This document shows, piece by piece, positions 1 to 8,247 of a DNA stretch of 64,000 bases. Each line of letters begins with the position of its first letter. Position 1 is the stretch's first letter. A program made the position numbers and the translations under genes. The notes beneath the pieces are model-generated. The model saw only the letters and a program-made list of their open reading frames with translations. It did not search any database and had not been told where the DNA came from. Source of the stretch: Sphingomonas jeddahensis (lineage in GTDB: Bacteria; Pseudomonadota; Alphaproteobacteria; Sphingomonadales; Sphingomonadaceae); NCBI RefSeq assembly GCF_001981525.1, contig NZ_MPSB01000008.1:1-64000 (forward strand). The letters are read 5' to 3'.

Positions 1-92
1 GTGCAGTTCGACATCGCCGCCAACCAGGTGGGCGAGGACGCGCACGAAGTGGAGCTGAAGATCGAGGTCCGCGCCGAGACGCAGGGCCGCGT
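1..92 (+). repeat. Partial duplicate of internal secB sequence
   Basis: These 92 bases match positions 1181-1272 inside the intact secB with a single mismatch (a at 53, t at 1233). Beyond 92 the match continues only for a few bases, after a 3-base gap. The copy lies in the same orientation as secB and 1180 bases upstream. It abuts the reversed 5' end of another gene, so it is not a working secB. It may be a genuine partial duplication or an assembly artefact at a contig edge. Confidence 0.9.
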
Positions 93-214
93 GTTCCTGA
101 GGAACGGGGCGGCGGCTGCGATCCCGGCGATGGCGGCGATGGCGGCACGACGCCGCCGACGCAGGCAGACAGCGCAAGCGCCGAGGTCAGCGCGATTACC
201 CCCCGTTTCAGCAT
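93..214 (-). pseudogene. 5' fragment of a lipoprotein gene, probably mltA
   Basis: The minus strand from ATG at 214 encodes a lipoprotein-type signal: two positive residues, a hydrophobic stretch (VIALTSALALSAC) and a lipobox ending in Cys, then a Pro/Ser-rich linker. After about 40 codons the sequence runs into the secB duplicate and homology is lost, although the frame stays open to the window edge. It starts 8 bases after the Tim44-like stop, so the two probably form one transcript. In sphingomonads the gene after this Tim44-like gene is commonly the murein lytic transglycosylase mltA. The MltA name rests on that gene order and the lipoprotein signal, not on the catalytic domain, which is outside the window or lost. 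Confidence 0.5.
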
Positions 215-222
215 AACGCCCC

Positions 223-864
223 TTAGGCTTCGTCGGTGTCCGACAGCTTCCAGTTCGGGTCGCTGCTGCGCAGGGTGCGCGCAAAGGTCCAGACGTCGTG
301 CGTCTCGACCGCGTCGCTGGTGGAGCCGGCGATCACATTGCCTTCCGCATCGCGGGTGACGGCGGCGATCAGCGCATCGAAGCGGATGGTGATCCGCGCA
401 TCCTTGCCGATGAGCGACGCGCCTGTGATCGTCGCGCGTTCAATCGAGACGAGGCGATTGTCAAGCACCTGCCCCGCCTCGTTCCGCGCGGCGATGGCGT
501 CGCCGAAGGCACGCGCGACATCGGGCGCGACCAGTTCGCGCAGGCCGTCCTCATCGCCTTTCCAGAAGGATTCGAGGATCATGCGATAGGCCGACTGGGC
601 GCCTTCCATGAAGCGGGCGACGTCGAAGCCCTGTTCCGCGGCGATGATCGCGCGGATGCCCGGTTCGGCATTGCCCTCAAACGGCTTGACCGCCGGCTCG
701 CGTGGCTCGCTCGCCTTTTCGACGGCACGCGGCAACGGCGCAGGGGCGACCCGCTCCTCCGCTGGCTTCGGCAATGGTTCATGCCCCGTCCGCTTGCCCA
801 GCACCGAATAGAGGCGGAGGGCAAGGAAGGCGGCGACCATCGCAAGAAGGACTATGTAGAACAC
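223..864 (-). CDS. Tim44/TimA-like domain protein
   Basis: This 213-residue protein has one N-terminal membrane anchor (about residues 2-17, YIVLLAMVAAFLALRL), a Pro/Glu/Lys-rich linker, and a C-terminal Tim44-like domain (about 75-213) ending in the usual W-T-F-A-R and NWKL motifs. Start is GTG at 864. The Tim44 fold is shared with mitochondrial Tim44, and bacterial members are inner-membrane-anchored proteins of poorly known role, perhaps in protein export or membrane organisation. It is divergent from secB, the usual sphingomonad arrangement. A second Tim44-domain protein lies at 36658-37617. Confidence 0.85.
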   Translation of the reverse strand: MFYIVLLAMVAAFLALRLYSVLGKRTGHEPLPKPAEERVAPAPLPRAVEKASEPREPAVKPFEGNAEPGIRAIIAAEQGFDVARFMEGAQSAYRMILESFWKGDEDGLRELVAPDVARAFGDAIAARNEAGQVLDNRLVSIERATITGASLIGKDARITIRFDALIAAVTRDAEGNVIAGSTSDAVETHDVWTFARTLRSSDPNWKLSDTDEA

Positions 865-1015
865 CCGGCCTCCGATACGCTAAGCTTGCAACATAGGCGC
901 CAACGCCCCGAGTTACAAATGGGTGCGGGCGTTGAAACGGTGCGGGCCGGCTGCTAGGCGCCCGCCTCATGCGCGCGGCCGTTTGCCGCGCCCTTCATCC
1001 TCAAGGAAAGACGAC

Positions 1016-1528
1016 ATGGACGAGCAGGATAACGGCGCCGCCCTCGGCAACACGCCCCAGCCCAATGGCGAGGACACCGGCCCCGCGATCGGCCTTCTTT
1101 CGCAATATGTGAAGGACCTGTCGTTCGAGAATCCGAACGCGCCGGCGGTGTTCCAGAACCAGCAGGGTCCCGAAATCAACGTGCAGTTCGACATCGCCGC
1201 CAACCAGGTGGGCGAGGACGCGCACGAAGTGGTGCTGAAGATCGAGGTCCGCGCCGAGACGCAGGGCCGCGTCACGTTCCTGGTCGAGCTGGCCTATGCC
1301 GGCCTGTTCGGCGTCCGCAACGTGCCGATGGAGACGCTGCAGCCGTTCATGCTGGGCGAAGCGCCGCGCCTGCTGTTCCCGTTCGCGCGTCGCGTGGTGG
1401 CGGACACGATCCGCGACGGCGGCTTCCCGCCGCTGCTGCTGGAGCCGATCGACTTCAACGCGCTGTACATGCAGCAGGCCGAGCAGCGCGACGCGCAGCT
1501 GCAGGCGGGGAACTTCGGGCAGGCTTGA
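1016..1528 (+). CDS. secB: Protein-export chaperone SecB
   Basis: This 170-residue protein matches the SecB family: an acidic N-terminus, then the beta-sheet core with 'EINVQFDIAAN' and the 'PFARRVVADTIRDGGFPPLLLEPIDF' region (given here as its key element: FPPLLLEPIDF). SecB tetramers hold preproteins unfolded and deliver them to SecA at the Sec translocon. I chose ATG at 1016, preceded by an AAGGAAAG ribosome-binding site at 1003-1010, over longer upstream frames that lack family similarity. Length is normal (about 155-175). It is divergent from the Tim44-like gene. Confidence 0.95.
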   Translation: MDEQDNGAALGNTPQPNGEDTGPAIGLLSQYVKDLSFENPNAPAVFQNQQGPEINVQFDIAANQVGEDAHEVVLKIEVRAETQGRVTFLVELAYAGLFGVRNVPMETLQPFMLGEAPRLLFPFARRVVADTIRDGGFPPLLLEPIDFNALYMQQAEQRDAQLQAGNFGQA

Positions 1529-1570
1529 GGCTGCTTGAACCACAATAAGCCGGACGGGCGCCCCCTCACC

Positions 1571-1638
1571 CGTTCGGACTGAGCCTGTCGAAGTCCGTGT
1601 GTTCTGAACATGCCCTTCGACAAGCTCAGGGCGAACGG
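1571..1638. repeat. Intergenic hairpin repeat, family A
   Basis: An inverted pair: cgttcggactgagcctgtcg facing cttcgacaagctcagggcga-acgg. The same element recurs at 16880-17025 and 25065-25146, with a degenerate copy near 5901-5965. It behaves like a REP-type intergenic palindrome, and lies in the secB-murJ gap. Confidence 0.85.
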
Positions 1639-1667
1639 GGCGTTGTTGGCGGCCCGGGGGCATCAAG

Positions 1668-3227
1668 ATGAACTTAACCCGTGCGCTTGGCTCCGTTGGC
1701 GGGCTGACGCTGGCGAGCCGTATTCTGGGTCTCGTTCGCGATTCTTTGTTCGCCCGCTTCGTGGGCGCGGGGTTTGCGTCAGACGCGTTTCTGATCGCGT
1801 TTCGGCTACCCAACATGTTTCGCGCATTGTTCGCGGAAGGCGCCTTTTCCGCGGCGTTCATTCCGATGTTCAACCGCAAGGTGGCGGACAAGGATGGGCG
1901 CGGGCTGGCCGATGGCGTTGGCTTCGCGAGCGATACGCTGTCGATCCTGCTGCCGATCCTGATCGTCTTCACGATCGTGATGGAGCTGGCCGCCTGGCCG
2001 GTGACGTGGTTGCTCTCTGGCGGGTTCAATGCCGCGAGCCGCGATGAGTTCGCCTTTGCCGTCGAGCTGTCGCGGATCACCTTTCCCTATCTGATGCTGA
2101 TCAGCCTGGTGTCGCTGCTGGGCGGGATCCTCAATTCGCTGCACCGCTTCTGGGTCGCAGCGGCGGCGCCGATCCTGCTCAACGTGACGCTGATCGCGGC
2201 GCTGCTGTTCTTCCACCACGACAACAACCTGTTCACCGCGCGCAACCAGGCGATTGCGGTGACGGTGTCGGGCGCCTTGCAATTGCTGTGGTTGATCTGG
2301 GCGTGTCGCAAGGCGGGCGTGACGCTAAAGCTCAAGCGGCCGACGCTCAATCCCGAGGTGAAGAAGCTGCTGTCGCTGATCTGGCCGGCGGCTGCGGGGG
2401 CCGGGGCGGTGCAGATCAACCTTGTCGTGTCGACGGCGCTGGCGGCGAGCCTGCTGTCGGCGGGGTCGGTGAGCTATATCTATTATGCCGATCGGCTGAA
2501 CCAATTGCCGCTGGGGCTGATCGGGATCGGGCTTGGCACCGTCCTCCTGCCGACGATCTCGGCGCAGCTTGGGCGCGGCGAGGACGCCAGGGCGATGGAG
2601 ACGCAGAACCGCGGCATGGAGCTGGCGCTGTTCCTCACCCTGCCCGCGACCGCGGCATTGGTGGTGTGCGGCCAGCCGATCGCGGCGGCGCTGTTCCAGC
2701 ATGGCGCGTTCACGCCGGCGGACACGGTGGCGACGGCGCAGTCGCTGGCGGCGTTCTCGATCGGGCTGCCGTCGTACATTCTGGTCAAGGTGCTGACGCC
2801 GGGTTTCTATGCGCGGCAAGATACGCGCACGCCGGTGCGCTATGCCACGGTGTCGATGGTGGTGAACCTCGTCCTCAACCTCGCGCTGATCTATCCGCTG
2901 GGGCATATGGGGCCGCCGCTGGCGACGGCGCTGGCCTCCACCGTCAACGTCATTCTGCTGTGGCGGGCCTTGGTGGCGCGGGGGCATTTCGTGGCGGATG
3001 CGCAATTGCGGCGGCGGGCGTGGCGGCTGGGCGCGGCGGCGCTGCTGATGGGCGCGGTGATGTGGTTCGCCAACGATCTGTTCCGCCCCTACACGACGGG
3101 GCCGAGCCTCACCCGCTGGGGCGCGATGCTGGTGCTGGTCAGCGCGGGCGCGCTGGTTTACTTCGCCGCGACCTTCCTGTTCGGTGCCTTCCGGGTGGCC
3201 GACGTGAAGCGGTTAGTTCGTCGATAA
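1668..3227 (+). CDS. murJ: Lipid II flippase MurJ
   Basis: This 519-residue polytopic membrane protein of the MOP superfamily (formerly MviN) flips lipid-linked peptidoglycan precursor across the inner membrane. Diagnostic features are the N-terminal GLTLASRILGLVRDSL segment, the RLPNMFRALFAEGAFSAAF motif just after it, and about 14 hydrophobic segments spread to residue 510. Length fits the family (about 510-530). It starts at ATG 1668 and is followed 9 bases later by trpS, suggesting co-transcription. Confidence 0.95.
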   Translation: MNLTRALGSVGGLTLASRILGLVRDSLFARFVGAGFASDAFLIAFRLPNMFRALFAEGAFSAAFIPMFNRKVADKDGRGLADGVGFASDTLSILLPILIVFTIVMELAAWPVTWLLSGGFNAASRDEFAFAVELSRITFPYLMLISLVSLLGGILNSLHRFWVAAAAPILLNVTLIAALLFFHHDNNLFTARNQAIAVTVSGALQLLWLIWACRKAGVTLKLKRPTLNPEVKKLLSLIWPAAAGAGAVQINLVVSTALAASLLSAGSVSYIYYADRLNQLPLGLIGIGLGTVLLPTISAQLGRGEDARAMETQNRGMELALFLTLPATAALVVCGQPIAAALFQHGAFTPADTVATAQSLAAFSIGLPSYILVKVLTPGFYARQDTRTPVRYATVSMVVNLVLNLALIYPLGHMGPPLATALASTVNVILLWRALVARGHFVADAQLRRRAWRLGAAALLMGAVMWFANDLFRPYTTGPSLTRWGAMLVLVSAGALVYFAATFLFGAFRVADVKRLVRR

Positions 3228-3236
3228 GGATCATCC

Positions 3237-4244
3237 ATGCGTGTCGTCTCGGGCATCAAGCCCACCGGTAATCTTCACCTCGGCAATTATCTTGGCGCGG
3301 TGAAGCAATGGGTGGCGATGCAGGAGGAGATCCAGGCCGCCGGGGGCGAGACGATGTATTTCATCGCCGACCTCCATGGCCTGACCGAGTTCATCGCGCC
3401 GGCCGAGCTGACCGCAAACACGATCGAGATGACCGCGACGTTGGTGGCGGCGGGGATCGATCCGGAACGATCGATCCTGTTCAACCAGACGCGCGTGCCG
3501 GCGCATAGCGAGCTCGCCTGGCTGCTCAACAATGTCGCGCGGGTCGGCTGGCTGAACCGCATGACTCAGTTCAAGGACAAGGCGGGGAAGAACCGTGAGG
3601 GCGCCTCCGTAGGCCTCTACGACTATCCGGTGCTGATGGCGGCGGACGTGCTGCTGTATAACGGCACGCACGTGCCGGTGGGCGAGGACCAGAAGCAGCA
3701 TCTGGAGCTGGCGCGCGACATCGCAGCGAAGTTCAACCTCGATTACGGGACGGAGCTGTTCACCCAGCCCGAGCCGCTGATCAGCGCCGCCGCACCCAGG
3801 ATCATGAGCCTGCGCGATGCGAGCGCCAAGATGTCGAAGAGCAACCCGTCCGAGCAATCGGTGGTGAAGCTGATCGATTCGGACAGCGTGATTGCCGACA
3901 AGTTCCGCAAGGCGAAGACCGATCCCGATGCGCTGCCGGATAGCTGGGAGGCGCTGGAGGGGCGGCCGGAGGCGCGCAATCTCGTGACGATCTTCGCCGC
4001 GCTGGCGGATCGCACGCCGGAGGATGTGGTGGCGGAGTTTGCCGGGCAGGGCTTCGGGCAGTTCAAGCCGGCGCTGGCTGACCTCGCCGTGGCGAAGCTG
4101 GGGCCGATCCGTGACGAGATGGTGCGATTGTTGAACGACCGCGCGGCGATCGATGCGATCCTGGCGCGGGGGGCGGAGAAGGCGCGCGATCTTGCTGCGC
4201 CCGTGCTGGCGGATGCGCAGCGGGCGATGGGGTTGCTGGCGTAA
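3237..4244 (+). CDS. trpS: Tryptophanyl-tRNA synthetase
   Basis: This 335-residue class I aminoacyl-tRNA synthetase charges tRNA-Trp. The HIGH-type signature PTGNLHLGNY is at residues 9-18 and KMSKS is near residue 198 (SAKMSKSNPSEQ). Length is the usual 330-350. It follows murJ by 9 bases, a pairing common in sphingomonads. A small imperfect hairpin (gctggcg...cgccagc, 4235-4259) overlaps the stop codon, without a T tract. Confidence 0.96.
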   Translation: MRVVSGIKPTGNLHLGNYLGAVKQWVAMQEEIQAAGGETMYFIADLHGLTEFIAPAELTANTIEMTATLVAAGIDPERSILFNQTRVPAHSELAWLLNNVARVGWLNRMTQFKDKAGKNREGASVGLYDYPVLMAADVLLYNGTHVPVGEDQKQHLELARDIAAKFNLDYGTELFTQPEPLISAAAPRIMSLRDASAKMSKSNPSEQSVVKLIDSDSVIADKFRKAKTDPDALPDSWEALEGRPEARNLVTIFAALADRTPEDVVAEFAGQGFGQFKPALADLAVAKLGPIRDEMVRLLNDRAAIDAILARGAEKARDLAAPVLADAQRAMGLLA

Positions 4245-4387
4245 AGTTACGCGCCAGCAGATACTTCCATACTGACCGTATTTCGCTCCATCGCGAGAAC
4301 TTCTCGGATATAGCGTCTCCTGACAGGCGAAGACGAACAACGACAGTTTTGCTGTAACAAATCTTCGGAGCGCATAGGGGGGCAGGC

Positions 4388-5785
4388 GTGGCCGTGATGT
4401 CCGAGGTGATTTCGCCGCGCGACTGGCTCACGCCGGTCGATGCCGCCGATGCCCCAAACGACGACAAACGTGCCTTTCGCCTGCGCTTCTACATGGTACT
4501 GTTTGCGGGCGACATTCTGTCGCTAGCTGCCGGTTTCGCGATCGGGCGCTCCCTTGCTGATGCGCGCGGCATGCCGGTGGAGAACCTCGGGTGGCTCGCG
4601 GCGACCCTGCCTCTTTACCTGCTGCTCAGCACGCGGACCTTTACCTCGGAGACGCTGCAACGCTGGCGCCGCGCGGCGTGGCTGGCGATCGCCAATCTGC
4701 TCGCGGCGTTCCTGATGGCGATCTTTGTCGCCTTTCTGCTCAAGGAAGCGGCGCCCATCCCGCGGCTGAGCGCGGGCGTGGCCTTCGTCGCTGCGGCCGG
4801 GCTGCTGCTGCTGTCGCGCAGCATGGTCGGCTGGTGGAGCGACCGGGTGTTCCGCGACTCCGTGCTGAGCTGCGTGTTGATCATCGACGGCGTGGATATG
4901 CCGCGGCCCGCCGGGCTGAAGATCGTGGCGAGCGAGCCGATCGATTCCGCGCAAACCACGATCCACCCACTCGCGCTCGATCGGTTGGCAAGGCAACTGC
5001 GCGGGGTGGACGAGGTATATGTCGCTTGCCCGCCCTCCCGCCGAGCGACCTGGTCGACGGTGCTGAAGGGCAGCAGCGTGGCGTCGCAATTGCTGATCCC
5101 GGAGCTGGATGCGATCGGGGTGATCGGCAACAAGCGCTTTGCCGGAGTTGCCTCCGTGCTGGTCTCGGCGGGCGGCCTGGCGCTGCGCGAGCGAATAATG
5201 AAGCGGGCGCTGGACCTCGCCATCGTGGTGCCGGCGATGCTGGTGCTGGCGCCACTGCTGATGGTGGTGGCGGTACTGGTGAAGCTCGACAGCCGGGGGC
5301 CCGTGTTCTTCACCCAGACGCGCGTGGGCGAAGGCAACCACCTGTTCACGATGTTCAAGTTCCGCAGCATGCGGCAGGCTGAGGCCGATCGCGACGGGGC
5401 GGTTTCTGCGGCGCGCGACGATGCGCGCGTGACTCGGGTGGGCCGGATCATCCGCGCGACCAGCATCGACGAACTGCCGCAATTGCTCAATATCTTGAAG
5501 GGCGACATGAGTTTCGTGGGGCCGCGGCCGCACGCCATCGGCTCGCTGGCCGGGGATCAATTGTTCTGGGAGGTGGACCAGCGCTACCACCATCGCCACG
5601 TCTGCAAGCCGGGGCTGACCGGGCTTGCGCAGGTGCGCGGCTTTCGCGGCGCGACGCACCGGCGCGAGGATCTGCTCAATCGGCTCGACGCCGATCTGGA
5701 ATATGTCAACGGGTGGAGCCTGATGCGGGATCTGGTGATCCTGTGTGCGACGCTGAAGGTGGTGGTGCACCGCAATGCGTTTTGA
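4388..5785 (+). CDS. Initiating sugar transferase (undecaprenyl-phosphate type)
   Basis: This 465-residue protein has several N-terminal membrane segments (about residues 38-145), a middle soluble part, then a bacterial sugar-transferase domain from about residue 268 to the end. Within that are KRALDLAIVVPAMLVL, the F-x-Q-x-R-V-G motif (VFFTQTRVGEGN), KFRSM, TSIDELPQL and SFVGPRPH. Such enzymes (WcaJ, GumD, sphingan SpsB/GelB) attach the first sugar phosphate to undecaprenyl phosphate at the inner membrane. Start is GTG 4388 or ATG 4397; I see no decisive ribosome-binding site. It converges on the export operon ending at 6103, supporting a role in exopolysaccharide. Sugar specificity cannot be read from the sequence. 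Confidence 0.88.
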   Translation: MAVMSEVISPRDWLTPVDAADAPNDDKRAFRLRFYMVLFAGDILSLAAGFAIGRSLADARGMPVENLGWLAATLPLYLLLSTRTFTSETLQRWRRAAWLAIANLLAAFLMAIFVAFLLKEAAPIPRLSAGVAFVAAAGLLLLSRSMVGWWSDRVFRDSVLSCVLIIDGVDMPRPAGLKIVASEPIDSAQTTIHPLALDRLARQLRGVDEVYVACPPSRRATWSTVLKGSSVASQLLIPELDAIGVIGNKRFAGVASVLVSAGGLALRERIMKRALDLAIVVPAMLVLAPLLMVVAVLVKLDSRGPVFFTQTRVGEGNHLFTMFKFRSMRQAEADRDGAVSAARDDARVTRVGRIIRATSIDELPQLLNILKGDMSFVGPRPHAIGSLAGDQLFWEVDQRYHHRHVCKPGLTGLAQVRGFRGATHRREDLLNRLDADLEYVNGWSLMRDLVILCATLKVVVHRNAF

Positions 5786-6102
5786 GGTGAGGCTGCCGTT
5801 GCGGGCTCGCCTTTCTTCTGGGGCTTTGGGGTGGCTTTCGGGCTTCGCACCTGGCGGCTCGTGCTCAGGGCATCGCTGGTTGATTGGCCCCCGCCTACTT
5901 TCGTGCTGAGCTTGTCGAGAACGCGTTTCGCAGGTGTGGCACGCGCTTCCACAAGCTCGGGGCGACCGCCGGGTGGGTCGGCGTTCGCTCGCCGGGAGGT
6001 CGGGACGGCTCGAGCTTTGTTCCGGGCCCAACGGTTCCGATTGGGCCCGCTCTGGCGACCGTTTCGGTTTAGCTATTCCCCACAAGAGTGGCCCCGACCC
6101 TG
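5786..6102. other. Gene-free gap between convergent polysaccharide genes
   Basis: 317 bases without a convincing gene. It contains a degenerate family-A hairpin repeat (gtgctgagcttgtcgag near 5902 and ttccacaagctcggggcgac near 5948). The open frames here have no family likeness and no ribosome-binding site. Confidence 0.6.
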
Positions 6103-8247
6103 TCACGCGGCACGATAATAGTCCGAGTAGAGTTTCGAGTGGTGATACAATCCGCCGACCGCGGGGGCGGCCGGATCGACTTGGGTGAGGATCACGCCGA
6201 CCGGGTTGCTGCCGTCGGTGCGGAGCCAGGACAGGGCTGAGGCTGCGGCTGGCGCAGGTGTGGCGTTCCATTTGATGACCACGGCGGTGGCATCCGCCAG
6301 CGCCGCGAGCGGGCGGCCATCCGCCAGACCGATCAGCGGTGGCAGGTCGAGGACGATGTGACCGTAACGGTCGCGTAAGCCGGCGATCAGCCGCTCCATT
6401 CGGCCTTCGCCGAAGGGATCGTCCGCCTTGAAGAAGGGGCTGCGGACGAGGAGTTGGTCGAGGTTGGTGACGTCGCCAGGACGGATCGCCTCGCCGGCGT
6501 CCGCTTCGCCGCGCAGAACTTCGATGAGGCCTGGTCCGGAGGAGCCGCTGCGCACCAGTTCGCGGAGCACCGCTCGGCGGATGTCGCATTCGACGATCAG
6601 GGTCGGCGTGCCACCGATTGCCAACGTTCGCGCAAAGGCCAAAGCAACCGTGGTCTTGCCCTCCGCCGGCAGGGCTGAAGTGATGGCGATCACCCTGGGC
6701 ACATGTTCCTCCCGCGCACCAAGAATGGCCGCGCGGGCGATGCGTAGGCTTTCGGCAAACATCGACGCTGGCCGTTCGAGCATCACATCCGCCGGGTTCT
6801 GTCCACTGCGCACGCGGGGCACGACCGCGAGCACCGGAACGCCAAGCCGATCCTCGATCTCCTTTATCGAGCGCAACCCGCCGCCGGACAGCTCAATCAC
6901 CGCCACCGTCCCCATGCCGGCCGCCATCGCAACGATCAGGACCAGGGCGTAGAGCAGCGGCTTGTTGGGCGCGCTCGGCCGCACCGGCGGTGCGGCGCGT
7001 TCGATCACTTCGGCTTGTGCGATCGGCAGGCGGGCGGCCTGCATGCTTTCGAGGGACATCTGCGAGGTTCGTTCGTAGAGCGCCCGCTTGGCGGCGGCCT
7101 CGCGCTCCAGTCCGGCCGCGATTACCGCATCGCGGGTGCTGTGCTCGCGCTGGTGCTCAAGCATGTCCAGCGAGGCGCGCAGGCTGCCGGCGCGGGCCTC
7201 GGCCGCGGCGGCGCTGGCCTGGAGCGAGCCGATGACGCGCTGCGCCTCGGCGTCGATCTGGCCGTCGAGCGAGGCGAGCTGGTTGGCGACGCGAATGCTT
7301 TCCGGGTGGCGCTCGCCATAGCGGGCGTCGATCTCGCCACGGGCGCGCAGCACCTCGGCACGCTGACGCCGCAGATCGGCGATCACTACCGAGCCGAGCA
7401 CTTCGGACACCGCATCCATGCCGCCGCGCGCCACCTGCGCGCGCGCCGCCGCGAGGTTCGACCGGGCGGCGGCGGCGTCGGACTCAGCGCTGGCGAGGCT
7501 ACTCGCGAGCGGCGCGACTTGCTGATCGCTGATCGTACCGGCGCCAGGGCCGGCGCTGCTATGGACGATGCCGGCGCGCGCGCGGTAATCGGCGGCGCTG
7601 GCCTCGGCCTCCATCACCTCACGGCCGAGTTCATCGAGCCGCTGGCGAAACCAGGCGCTTTGCCGTTCCGCGGTGCCGACCCGGTTGGTCATGCGGCGAT
7701 CGATGTAGCCTTCTGCGAAGGCATTCGCGAGCGCCGCCGCCTTTAGCGGATCGGCGGAAGTGAAGCGGAGCTGGAGGACGTAGGCCATCGCCTCCCGATC
7801 CACGGTGAGGTGCGACAGCAGGGCAGCGGTGACGGCATGGCCGGATGCCGCTGTGCCGTTCGCAGGAGCAAACTCGGGATCCGCCCGCAGATTGTGCGCG
7901 GCGGTAATCGCCTGTGCCAGCTCGGGCGAGCGTAGCGCCATGACTTCGGTATCGATCGCCTCGGGGGTCAGTTCCGCGCGCTGCGCCTGTGCGTTGCCGG
8001 CGAGTGGACTGCGCGATGGATCGAGACGGATGCGGGCAGCAGCGGTGTAATGCGGCGGCATCGAGGCCACCGCGAGAACGCCGATCAGCGTTACCGCGCT
8101 CACGATGCCGATGAACAGCATCCATCGGCGGCGTAGCGCATCGCTGACCCGGGCCACCACATCGCCCATGCGTGCGTCGGGTTCGGGGGCCCTGAGCTTG
8201 CCTTCCATGCGCGTCTTGCCTCGTTTCTGCTCTGGACCGATCGTCAA
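6103..8247 (-). CDS. Polysaccharide co-polymerase with fused tyrosine autokinase (Wzc-like)
   Basis: This 714-residue protein has a Wzz-type N-terminal membrane segment (about residues 42-62), a long Ala/Glu/Arg-rich coiled coil, a second membrane segment (about 430-455), and a BY-kinase domain. Walker A is SALPAEGKTTVA (about 520-531), the A' motif is LIVECDIRRA (about 547) and Walker B is HIVLDLPPL (about 634). The C-terminus has a tyrosine cluster (LYHHSKLYSDYY), the autophosphorylation tail typical of the family. It controls chain length and export of polysaccharide. In known sphingan clusters co-polymerase and kinase are often separate genes; here they are fused. The start overlaps the stop of the upstream gene (ATGA, 8244-8247). 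Confidence 0.92.
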   Translation of the reverse strand: MTIGPEQKRGKTRMEGKLRAPEPDARMGDVVARVSDALRRRWMLFIGIVSAVTLIGVLAVASMPPHYTAAARIRLDPSRSPLAGNAQAQRAELTPEAIDTEVMALRSPELAQAITAAHNLRADPEFAPANGTAASGHAVTAALLSHLTVDREAMAYVLQLRFTSADPLKAAALANAFAEGYIDRRMTNRVGTAERQSAWFRQRLDELGREVMEAEASAADYRARAGIVHSSAGPGAGTISDQQVAPLASSLASAESDAAAARSNLAAARAQVARGGMDAVSEVLGSVVIADLRRQRAEVLRARGEIDARYGERHPESIRVANQLASLDGQIDAEAQRVIGSLQASAAAAEARAGSLRASLDMLEHQREHSTRDAVIAAGLEREAAAKRALYERTSQMSLESMQAARLPIAQAEVIERAAPPVRPSAPNKPLLYALVLIVAMAAGMGTVAVIELSGGGLRSIKEIEDRLGVPVLAVVPRVRSGQNPADVMLERPASMFAESLRIARAAILGAREEHVPRVIAITSALPAEGKTTVALAFARTLAIGGTPTLIVECDIRRAVLRELVRSGSSGPGLIEVLRGEADAGEAIRPGDVTNLDQLLVRSPFFKADDPFGEGRMERLIAGLRDRYGHIVLDLPPLIGLADGRPLAALADATAVVIKWNATPAPAAASALSWLRTDGSNPVGVILTQVDPAAPAVGGLYHHSKLYSDYYRAA

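Noticed and set aside
1740..1770. gttcgcgattctttgttc near the murJ start as an SOS box
   Set aside because: Spacing between the two gttc units is 10, not 7, and it lies inside the coding sequence.
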